From an uncultured Romboutsia sp. (GTDB lineage Bacteria > Bacillota > Clostridia > Peptostreptococcales > Peptostreptococcaceae), in NCBI GenBank assembly GCA_937880075.1, contig CALFLM010000042.1, positions 1 to 38,950 on the forward strand: a DNA stretch of 38,950 nucleotides, given 5' to 3'. Of the stretch, positions 31,949 to 38,950 are shown piece by piece. Below the pieces are notes generated by a model that saw only the letters and a list, made by a program, of their open reading frames with translations, had not been told where the DNA came from and ran no database searches. A program made the translations under genes and the position numbers. The stretch's first letter is position 1. Every line of letters starts with the position of its first letter.

Positions 31949-32425
31949 CTATGAAATTTTTCTACTCTCTTCTTTGCTTAATATTAGTTTTAAATTTCTA
32001 TAATATGTCCTAAATAAAGACGAAATCACAATAACACCCATAGCTATAGCTCCACTTGCTAAAATAACATTAGCACCTGTAGTGAAAGCTAATTGGAAAT
32101 CACCTTCTACAACATAAGACATTGTATTATATAATCCAAGACCTGGTATTAATGTTATTATTCCAGGAACTATAAATAGTATAGTAGGTTTTCTCATCTT
32201 TCTTGCTAATATTTCACTTAATAGCGCTGCAACAGATGCTGCTATAAAGTTTGAAGTCATCATATCAATATTAACTCTCATTAAAAGTACATATATAACC
32301 CATGATATCATTCCTATACCACCAGAAACATAAAGTGTTTTCTTAGGAGAGTTCAAAAATACAGCAAATCCAACTGCCGCTAAATATGAAAATATTACAT
32401 GTATATACATAGGCATCCAAATCAT
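31949..32425 (-). CDS. Threonine/serine exporter, small membrane subunit (YjjB/ThrE C-terminal type)
   Basis: The protein has 158 residues and about five hydrophobic helices. PTILFIVPGIITLIPGLGLY is the conserved re-entrant-looking motif of the ThrE small subunit (DUF3815). Together with its partner it makes up what is a single ThrE polypeptide in some bacteria. Its ATG overlaps the partner's stop codon (TAATG at 32424-32428), so translation is coupled. Export of threonine or serine is inferred from the family. Confidence 0.85.
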   Translation of the reverse strand: MIWMPMYIHVIFSYLAAVGFAVFLNSPKKTLYVSGGIGMISWVIYVLLMRVNIDMMTSNFIAASVAALLSEILARKMRKPTILFIVPGIITLIPGLGLYNTMSYVVEGDFQLAFTTGANVILASGAIAMGVIVISSLFRTYYRNLKLILSKEESRKIS

Positions 32426-33213
32426 TATAATACGCCTCCAAATCTAACATATATATTCATAGCTATACCAACACCTGATGCAATAGCTGTAGCTATAACT
32501 CCTGCCTCAATTGCTCGTCCTACTCCTGACATAAGCTCTCCTGATACTAAATCTCTTACAGCCTTTATAAATGGTACTCCTGGTAAAAGAGGCATTATTG
32601 AACCTACTATCAACATCTTTGGTGTATCTAGTATTCCAATTTCTACAACACCTATCCCACAAAGACCTATAATTATTGACGATACTAGTGTAGCAAAAAC
32701 TGGTATATTACTTATTTTTTTAACTTCATCATATATAATCATAGCCATTACTGAGGTTATAAGAGTTAACATAAATGTTAATACATTATCCCCTCCAACT
32801 AATACAGCAAAACTAGAGGATCCAATTGCTGTCCATATATTTATAGCACTTTGTGTATGAGGTGATTTTTCTTCTAGATGTTTTAATTCTGATATTGCAT
32901 CATCTATTGACATATCCACTTGACTAACAAACTTCCTAGAAAAGTCATTCAATAAATCTATTTTATTTAAGTTTATACATCTACTTTCTATTACTTTCAT
33001 AAATGTGTATCCATCAAACCTATCATCAGATACTATAATTGTGTTAGGTGCCATAAATACATTTATGTGCGTAAATCCTCTTGAACTGCAAATTCTTTTT
33101 ACAGTATCATCAACTCTGTAAGTTTCTGCTCCGTTACTAAGCATTAGTTGACCTATAAATGTTGCTAGCCTTAAAACATCTTTTTTATAGTTGTGAGTAT
33201 TTTTTTCAGTCAT
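32425..33213 (-). CDS. Threonine/serine exporter, large subunit (YjjP/DUF1212 type)
   Basis: The protein has 262 residues. The N-terminal soluble part (about 1-110) has the family's LMLSNGAETYRVDDTVKRIC motif and VFMAPNTIIVSDD. The C-terminal part has five hydrophobic helices and ends with the SIMPLLPGVPFIKAVRDLVSGE motif. GGGGGGC lies before the start. It is transcribed ahead of and overlaps the small subunit gene, giving a two-gene exporter. Confidence 0.87.
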   Translation of the reverse strand: MTEKNTHNYKKDVLRLATFIGQLMLSNGAETYRVDDTVKRICSSRGFTHINVFMAPNTIIVSDDRFDGYTFMKVIESRCINLNKIDLLNDFSRKFVSQVDMSIDDAISELKHLEEKSPHTQSAINIWTAIGSSSFAVLVGGDNVLTFMLTLITSVMAMIIYDEVKKISNIPVFATLVSSIIIGLCGIGVVEIGILDTPKMLIVGSIMPLLPGVPFIKAVRDLVSGELMSGVGRAIEAGVIATAIASGVGIAMNIYVRFGGVL

Positions 33214-33373
33214 AAATGCCCCCCATTCATTATTTTATTATTTTTATCAAAAATAAATTATATCACTTCAATTAAAATGTATAAAGTAATATTTTTATCT
33301 CTGGGATAATTTACAATCTATATATATTTTATTATATTTAACATTTAAGATAGTTCTATTCATAATATATCAA

Positions 33374-33402
33374 AATACCCATATCTAAAAGATATGGGTA
33401 TT
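33374..33402 (-). terminator. Terminator of the siderophore/MATE operon
   Basis: AATACCCATATC (33374-33385) pairs with GATATGGGTATT (33391-33402) around TAAAA; TTGAT follows on the minus strand. Confidence 0.85.
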
Positions 33403-33442
33403 ATATAATTTCAAAACTTAATATAATCTTTAATTTTAAATT

Positions 33443-34795
33443 CTATAATTTATAATCTTTAAATTCTTTTATCAAGAATAATCCTATTATAATCATTGAC
33501 ACTATATCAGCTAAAGGCTGAGCTGCCCATACTCCATTTAGTCCAAAATATTTTGGTACTACTAATATTAATGGTATAAATACAATAACTTGTCTTAATA
33601 AACTAAGTACTATTGATTTTTTTGCACTACCTATAGATTGGAAATAAACTGTTCCTAATACGCATATACCTACTGCAGGCAATGTTAATGAATAAATGGA
33701 TATTCCATTTAGTGCTAAATCCATAAGCATAGCATCTTTTGTAAATATACTTATAAACTGCTTAGGGAATAATATAATCGCTATAAGTCCAAATGATAAA
33801 ATTCCAACTGCTCCTAATATTCCTATTGATAAAGCTTTTTTAGTTCTATCAAATTGTTTAGCTCCATAGTTATATGCAATTATAGTCTGCATACCTTGAC
33901 TTATACCATATACAGGCATCATAAATAATAAGTTTATAGATGTTATAGCTGTCATAGCACCTATTGCTAAATCTCCACCATATAGTTTTAAAACTTTATT
34001 AGTTATTAAATGTATAAATCCTGACGCAAGTTCCATACAAAATGGTGTCAAAGCTATTATTACAATTCCTTTTATTATTTTTGATTCTATTCTTATATTT
34101 TTTAATTTTAACTTTAAATTTGATTTGCCTAAAGTAAAGTAATAACCCAACCATAAACAAATTGCTAACTGACATATTACAGTTCCTAATGCTGCTCCTT
34201 TAATTCCCATACCAAACCCAAATATAAATATAGGGTCTAGTATTAAATTAAGTAAGCAACCTATTATCATCATGTTAGATGCAAATTTAGGATTTCCTTC
34301 TGCTCTTATAGCACTGTTCATTGCAAATCCTGGTAAGTTAAACCATGCACCACACATTATTACACTCATATAATCCATTGAGTATTTTATAGTATCATTA
34401 CTTGCTCCAAAGAAGTATAGTATATCTTCTAAGAAGAATATTGATATAATCATCATAACTATACCAACTAATAATTCTATTGCTACTGTATTACCTAGTG
34501 CTTTTTCAGCTCCTTCTTTATTTCCTTCTCCTAGTTTAATTGCTATATTAGTACTACCTCCAACTGCAAGACCAACACAAAATGCACCTAGTATTGTAAG
34601 TATAGGCATTGTAACTCCTAGACCTGATATTGCTAGTGCTCCTACATCTTTCATAGAACCTATAAAAGCTCTATCTACTGTGTTATATAATGATGTTACC
34701 ATCATGGCTAAAATAGCTGGTACTGAATATTTTACAATTAAACGCCATATTTTCTCTTCTTTTAATTCATCTTTTATTACTACTTGACTTTCCAT
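33443..34795 (-). CDS. MATE family efflux transporter
   Basis: The protein has 450 residues with twelve hydrophobic helices in two similar halves. Family motifs are visible: VPAILAMMVTSLYNTVDRAF and IGSMKDVGALAISGLGVTMP in the first half, QGMQTIIAYNYGAKQFDRTK in the second. These exchange Na+ or H+ for drugs or small organic molecules. The start lies 9 nt after the ATPase gene's stop, with AGGAGATAT in front, so it is the last gene of the iron-regulated ABC operon. Siderophore or apo-chelator export is one reading; a general drug pump is the other. Confidence 0.9.
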   Translation of the reverse strand: MESQVVIKDELKEEKIWRLIVKYSVPAILAMMVTSLYNTVDRAFIGSMKDVGALAISGLGVTMPILTILGAFCVGLAVGGSTNIAIKLGEGNKEGAEKALGNTVAIELLVGIVMMIISIFFLEDILYFFGASNDTIKYSMDYMSVIMCGAWFNLPGFAMNSAIRAEGNPKFASNMMIIGCLLNLILDPIFIFGFGMGIKGAALGTVICQLAICLWLGYYFTLGKSNLKLKLKNIRIESKIIKGIVIIALTPFCMELASGFIHLITNKVLKLYGGDLAIGAMTAITSINLLFMMPVYGISQGMQTIIAYNYGAKQFDRTKKALSIGILGAVGILSFGLIAIILFPKQFISIFTKDAMLMDLALNGISIYSLTLPAVGICVLGTVYFQSIGSAKKSIVLSLLRQVIVFIPLILVVPKYFGLNGVWAAQPLADIVSMIIIGLFLIKEFKDYKL

Positions 34796-34804
34796 ATATA
34801 TCTC

Positions 34805-35590
34805 CTAAACTACCATATCATAAGTTAAACATACAGGCTTATTGTTTCTAGAGTCATTAACTATTTCAGCATCTATATTAAATAACTCTTTTAAATTTTC
34901 TTTTGTCATAACTTCATGAGCCGTTCCTTCACAAACTACTTTTCCTTTTTTAACACCTATCATATGATCTGCAAATCTAGCTGCATTGTTAAGTTCATGT
35001 ATAACCATAACTATAGTTGTTCCTTGCTTTCTATTTAAGTCTTCTAATAACTTTAATATTTCTAATTGATGAGCTAAATCTAAATACGTTGTTGGCTCAT
35101 CAAGTATAAGTATTTCACTTTGTTGAGCTAGTGCCATAGCTATCCAAGCTCTTTGTCTTTGACCTCCTGATAAGGCTTCCATAGGTCTTTCTCTAAACTC
35201 TTCTATTCCAGTTGATTTAAGTGCCCATGTTACTATATCATTGTCTTCTTTGTTCATTTTTCCAAAACCTTTTTGATGAGGAAATCTTCCATAAGCTATT
35301 AACTCCTCTACTGTAAGTCCACTTGGTGCTTGCGGACTTTGAGGTAAAACTGCCATTACTTTAGCCAAGTCCTTTGGACTTTGTTCTTTTATATTTATAT
35401 TATTTACAAATATATCTCCGCTTTTAGGTTGTATTATCCTTGCTATTGTTTTTAATATTGTAGATTTACCACAACCATTTGAACCTATTATTGTAGTTAT
35501 TTTGCCTTTTGGTATATCTAAATTTAAATCTTTTACTATATCTAAATTTCCATAAGAAATGTTTAAGTTTTTAGTGCTTATACAGCTCAT
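34805..35590 (-). CDS. Iron-siderophore ABC transporter, ATP-binding subunit (FecE/FhuC type)
   Basis: The protein has 261 residues. Walker A is GSNGCGKST, the signature is LSGGQRQRAWIAMALAQ and Walker B is ILILDEPTTYLD, followed by the switch His in MVIHELN. PQSPQAPSGLTVEELIAYGR (the Q-loop region) is characteristic of FecE/FhuC proteins. It powers uptake through the two permeases encoded just upstream. AAAAGGAG precedes the start. Confidence 0.95.
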   Translation of the reverse strand: MSCISTKNLNISYGNLDIVKDLNLDIPKGKITTIIGSNGCGKSTILKTIARIIQPKSGDIFVNNINIKEQSPKDLAKVMAVLPQSPQAPSGLTVEELIAYGRFPHQKGFGKMNKEDNDIVTWALKSTGIEEFRERPMEALSGGQRQRAWIAMALAQQSEILILDEPTTYLDLAHQLEILKLLEDLNRKQGTTIVMVIHELNNAARFADHMIGVKKGKVVCEGTAHEVMTKENLKELFNIDAEIVNDSRNNKPVCLTYDMVV

Positions 35591-35625
35591 ATTTATCTCC
35601 TTTTAAGTCTAATTTTATATATTAT

Positions 35626-36639
35626 CTAGTCTGATAACATTAGATAAATAAAGTATGGTACACCTATTATCGCTACTACTATACCAACTGATAATTCTCT
35701 AGGTGCTATTATATTTCTTGCTATAGTATCTGCTACTAAAAGTATTGTACTTCCTACAAGTGCTGCAGTAGGTATTAATTTTTTATGTTTTGGTCCTACT
35801 AACTTTCTTGCTATATGAGGTGCAACTAATCCTAAAAATCCAATACTTCCTGCTACAGAAGTTGCAACCCCTGCTAATACAACTGCAAGTATTATTAATT
35901 TTACTCTTTCTTTTTCTACTTCTACACCTAAACCAGTAGCTACTTCATCTCCTAAATTTAGTGCATCTAAGTATCTTGATTTATACATTGCTAATAAAGT
36001 AATTACTACTATAAATGGTAAAACTGCTATAACATAATTCCAGTTCGTTCCCCATATACTTCCGTTTGTCCAAGCCATTACTCTATTAAATTCTTGTGTT
36101 GTAAATCTTAATTGAAATATTGTAAGTATTGATGTAAAGGCTATGTTTATACCTATACCTACTAATAATAATCTTGATGAATTTATTCCATTTTTCCATG
36201 CAAGTATATATATTAAAAATGCTCCAAATAATGCACCACTAAGAGCTACTATTGGCATTGTAAATATAGTAAGATTACTTACACCATCATAAACATTTCC
36301 ATTCATTAAGAATATATATATAACAACAAATAATGCAGCACCTGAGTTTATACCAAGTATCCCAGAGTCTGCTAAATCATTTTTCGTAACACCTTGAAGT
36401 ATAGTACCTGATACTGCTAGTGCAGTACCAACTAATATTCCTATTACTATTCTAGGTAATCTTAATTTAAATATTGCTATTTCATGTGCTTTTGTACCTT
36501 GTCCTATTAAAGTTTTTATAACATCACCAGGTGATATTGATAATGAACCCATATTTAAACTAATTAAAAAAGTCCCGAATATCATTGCTAATAATATACC
36601 AATGATTATTATAAATTTTTTATTTTTCTTTATATTCAT
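35626..36639 (-). CDS. FecCD-family iron ABC transporter permease (second)
   Basis: This 337-residue membrane subunit has about ten helices. LPRIVIGILVGTALAVSGTI with LQGVTKNDLADSGILGINSG and GSIGFLGLVAPHIARKLVG are the family's permease signatures; the latter contacts the ATPase. It starts 3 nt after the first permease's stop, so the two are translationally linked and form a heterodimeric channel. Confidence 0.95.
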   Translation of the reverse strand: MNIKKNKKFIIIIGILLAMIFGTFLISLNMGSLSISPGDVIKTLIGQGTKAHEIAIFKLRLPRIVIGILVGTALAVSGTILQGVTKNDLADSGILGINSGAALFVVIYIFLMNGNVYDGVSNLTIFTMPIVALSGALFGAFLIYILAWKNGINSSRLLLVGIGINIAFTSILTIFQLRFTTQEFNRVMAWTNGSIWGTNWNYVIAVLPFIVVITLLAMYKSRYLDALNLGDEVATGLGVEVEKERVKLIILAVVLAGVATSVAGSIGFLGLVAPHIARKLVGPKHKKLIPTAALVGSTILLVADTIARNIIAPRELSVGIVVAIIGVPYFIYLMLSD

Positions 36640-36642
36640 AAT

Positions 36643-37656
36643 CTATTTTGTATCCTTTCTAACAAGATAGATAAATACTGGTACTCCTAAAAGTGCAGTT
36701 AATGAACCTATTGGAGTTTCATATGGTGGATTTATCATTCTTGCTAAAATATCACTATATACTAGTAAAACCGAACCAAGTACCATTGAACTTGGTATTA
36801 TATATTTATAATCTGCACCAACTATTCCTCTCACTATTTGTGGAATTATAAGCCCTACAAATACTATATTACCTGCAACAGAAACAGATGCACCTGTCAA
36901 TAATATTACTAATACTATACTTATAAACCTTACTTGATTTGTTTTTTGTCCTAATCCTATTGCTACTTCTTCACCTAAACTTAGTATAGTTATTTTAGGT
37001 GCCATAAGTATTGCTCCTACTAAAGCACATCCTCCTATTATCGCTAGTAGTGTTATACTACTCCACTTTGCTCCAGTTACTCCTCCTGATATCCAAAATG
37101 TAAGTTGTTGAGATAAGTTAAAATACATTGATATACCCATAGCTAATGAGATTAATAACGTTCCTAATGCTGTTCCTGCAAGTGCAAGCTTAACAGGATC
37201 TACTTTTCTCATACTTCTTGAACTTACAAAATAAACTAAAAGTCCACTTATACTCGCTCCCGCAAATGCAAACATCATCATTGAAAAACTATTTATTATT
37301 AAATCTGGGAATATTCTTTGTAATACCAAAGCTACCGCTATCATAAATGTAGCACCTTGTGTTATACCCATTACAGATGGCTCTGCAATTGGGTTTCTAG
37401 TTATACCTTGTATTATTGCACCTGCTACTGCTAAAAATCCTCCTACAAGAGCTGCTGCAATAGCTCTAGGTATTCTTACATCTCTAATTATTTTAGTATT
37501 TATATCATTACTATCATGAAGTATACTATTGACTATTGTGGCTAAATCTATATCCTTTGCTCCCAAAGAAACAGATGTTACTACTCCAAATATTAGCAGT
37601 AATATACCTACAAACATAAGTAAATACGCTGCTTTTTTTCTATTAATCTTTTTCAT
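36643..37656 (-). CDS. FecCD-family iron ABC transporter permease (first)
   Basis: The protein has 337 residues, again about ten helices, with IPRAIAAALVGGFLAVAGAI, IQGITRNPIAEPSVMGITQG and GNIVFVGLIIPQIVRGIVG. It is the FecC/FhuB-like partner of the second permease. GGAGG precedes the start. A hairpin separates it from the binding-protein gene, which is the usual way of lowering permease relative to binding protein. Confidence 0.95.
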   Translation of the reverse strand: MKKINRKKAAYLLMFVGILLLIFGVVTSVSLGAKDIDLATIVNSILHDSNDINTKIIRDVRIPRAIAAALVGGFLAVAGAIIQGITRNPIAEPSVMGITQGATFMIAVALVLQRIFPDLIINSFSMMMFAFAGASISGLLVYFVSSRSMRKVDPVKLALAGTALGTLLISLAMGISMYFNLSQQLTFWISGGVTGAKWSSITLLAIIGGCALVGAILMAPKITILSLGEEVAIGLGQKTNQVRFISIVLVILLTGASVSVAGNIVFVGLIIPQIVRGIVGADYKYIIPSSMVLGSVLLVYSDILARMINPPYETPIGSLTALLGVPVFIYLVRKDTK

Positions 37657-37686
37657 CTATCCTCCATATATTTACATATAAATATA

Positions 37687-37730
37687 AATAGTAGGTGAAA
37701 AAAGTTTCTTATTCTTTCCACCTACTATTT
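37687..37730 (-). terminator. Intercistronic hairpin after the binding-protein gene
   Basis: AAATAGTAGGTG (37687-37698) pairs with CACCTACTATTT (37719-37730), with a smaller internal hairpin. On the minus strand there is only a weak T tract (ATTTATATTTATA), suiting partial termination or 3' protection. Confidence 0.65.
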
Positions 37731-37739
37731 GTTTATACA

Positions 37740-38690
37740 TTATTTTATAAGTTCGTCCTTGATTGTATCTAATATTAATAATCTTCCTATTGGGTTATAT
37801 GGTTGGCTAAAGTATGGACTATTATTTAAAAACGTTACATTTCCATCTTTAACAGCTCTTATTTCTTTCCATACAGAGTTATTTTCTAATTCAGCTTTAT
37901 CAGATTCACTTCCTATAACTACTATATTATCAGCATCTATTTCATCTAAACCTTCAAAAGTAACTTTAGGTAATTCTATAGAATCTTGTGCTGGTATTTT
38001 TTCTGGTTGCTTAAGATCCATATCTTCACTTAATACTGTACCCATTCCACCACTAGTAAATACAAAGAATTGTCCATTTGCTAAATCTGTTGATATTGCC
38101 ACATATGATTCATCTTCACCATTTGCAGCTTTTACTTCTTTACCAACTTCTTCAGCTTTTTTATAGTATTCATCTAACCATTTTTGAGCTTCATCTTCTT
38201 TTTCGAATATATCAGCTACGTCCATTAATTTCCCTTCCCAGTCATTGTACTCGTCATCTAACATAACTACTGGAGCTATTTCTTTTAATTGGTCATATAT
38301 TTTTTCTTGTCTTGGTGCCATTATTATTAAATCTGGGTTTAACCCAAGTATTGCTTCTATGTCAGCAGTATCTTCCATAGCATGCCCTACTACTTTAGCT
38401 TCTCCTAATTCATCCTTAACGTAAGCTGGTACTACATCAGGTTTGTATGAGTCAACATTTGAAGTTCCTACTGGAGTATATCCAAGTAATACTAACTCTT
38501 CACTGTTTCCTGATATATCTACTATTCTTTTTGGATTAGCTGGTATTTCAACTTCTCCTTTAGCCGTTTCTACTATTCTTGTTTCTGATTTATTACTCTC
38601 TTCATTGTTATTAGTTCCTGAACAACCAGTAACTATTCCAAGAGTAGCTATTGTTAAACTTAATGCCACTAATGCTTTTAATTTTCTCAT
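37740..38690 (-). CDS. Iron-siderophore substrate-binding lipoprotein
   Basis: The protein has 316 residues with a lipoprotein signal, MRKLKALVALSLTIATLGIV then TGCSG (lipid Cys23). The mature part has the two-lobed PBP class III layout: VEIPANPKRIVDISGNSEEL at the first lobe, LNPDLIIM closing it, and a helix into the second lobe with KVTFEGLDEIDADNIVVIGS. It captures ferric-siderophore outside the cell and docks on the permeases. GGAGG precedes the ATG. First gene of the operon, behind a strong promoter with a Fur box. The ligand is not readable. Confidence 0.93.
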   Translation of the reverse strand: MRKLKALVALSLTIATLGIVTGCSGTNNNEESNKSETRIVETAKGEVEIPANPKRIVDISGNSEELVLLGYTPVGTSNVDSYKPDVVPAYVKDELGEAKVVGHAMEDTADIEAILGLNPDLIIMAPRQEKIYDQLKEIAPVVMLDDEYNDWEGKLMDVADIFEKEDEAQKWLDEYYKKAEEVGKEVKAANGEDESYVAISTDLANGQFFVFTSGGMGTVLSEDMDLKQPEKIPAQDSIELPKVTFEGLDEIDADNIVVIGSESDKAELENNSVWKEIRAVKDGNVTFLNNSPYFSQPYNPIGRLLILDTIKDELIK

Positions 38691-38727
38691 GTCTTTCCTC
38701 CTGTTGACTTTTTAACTCTTCTATTAT

Positions 38728-38786
38728 TAATAATCATTATCATTTGATTTATGTTTTTATTATATCATATAGTTTTCTATAGTCAA
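38728..38786 (-). promoter_or_regulatory. Siderophore operon promoter with Fur box
   Basis: On the minus strand TTGACT (38786-38781), 16 nt, and TATAAT with an extended -10 TG (38764-38759). The Fur box TGATAATGATTATTA (38742-38728) follows at the transcription start side and differs from the consensus TGATAATnATTATCA at one position only. Confidence 0.85.
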
Positions 38787-38899
38787 TATAAATCAGTAGA
38801 AAATATAAAAAAATCAACATGTTTTATAAATTTATTATACTTACTATACTGTATATACCCTTTAACTAACTAGTAAAACTTTTATTTATAATCTCTAAT

Positions 38900-38950
38900 A
38901 TATATGTTCTAATAATAATTCTACATTATAAAATAATTTTATTGTTTATT
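38900..38950 (+). repeat. 115-bp AT-rich palindromic element, copy 5 (cut by window end)
   Basis: The left end ATATATGTTCTAATAATAAT and then TTCTACATTATAAAATAATT, TTATTGTTTATT match copy 1 exactly over the shared part. The element runs off the window. Confidence 0.75.

Overview
The window comes from a low-GC, spore-former-type Firmicute. The closest fit is the Peptostreptococcaceae (Clostridioides, Paraclostridium, Romboutsia relatives). Evidence: very AT-rich DNA, strong AGGAGG-type ribosome sites, an anaerobic ribonucleotide reductase, a recognisable ortholog of the Clostridioides difficile methyltransferase CamA, and ptsHI lying a few genes from camA. The protein sequences differ enough from C. 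difficile that this is probably another genus. Most genes lie on the minus strand.

Region by region. (1) 1-4.2 kb: start of a Fur-boxed heme oxygenase, hpt, an orphan CobD/HisC-like aminotransferase, a dicarboxylate/amino-acid symporter and a DUF1232 protein. (2) 4.3-13.7 kb: asnA, ptsHI, then a minus-strand series with a patatin-like lipase, a small unknown protein, the solitary DNA adenine methyltransferase camA, a second patatin-like lipase, a CwlD-like amidase and a divergent cis-prenyltransferase. (3) 13.9-17.0 kb, plus strand: a DUF4358 lipoprotein, an MBOAT acyltransferase and a DHHW (AlgX-like) protein, which look like a cell-surface O-acylation module. (4) 17.2-21.7 kb: nrdD-nrdG-dut, controlled by a promoter carrying two NrdR boxes. 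nrdD is split by a 1147-nt group I intron that encodes a GIY-YIG homing endonuclease. (5) 21.9-24.1 kb: a DUF4405 membrane protein, a decayed probable FMN-binding gene and an AraC regulator, with two identical Fur-like boxes. (6) 24.2-33.2 kb: dCMP deaminase, a FolD-like enzyme, a cation/proton antiporter, an HTH-desulfoferrodoxin fusion, a nitroreductase, a pair of bPH2 membrane proteins and a split ThrE-type exporter. (7) 33.4-38.8 kb: a Fur-boxed siderophore ABC operon ending in a MATE transporter.

Two families of small palindromic, MITE-like elements are present. One is a 98-bp element with two nearly identical inverse copies (375-472 and 17025-17122), both placed directly behind genes. 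The other is a roughly 115-bp, very AT-rich element with five copies, all between 21.7 kb and the window end. A plus-strand structured transcript with two C-rich loops (near 26.25-26.32 kb) is a small-RNA candidate.

The strongest items for follow-up are the intron (P1, P10, P7 and P9 can all be read and fix the splice sites to the base), the camA ortholog and its lipase-flanked context, the redox-centre/HTH fusion, and the iron-regulated module at 22-24 kb. No rRNA, tRNA, CRISPR array or transposase gene was seen.
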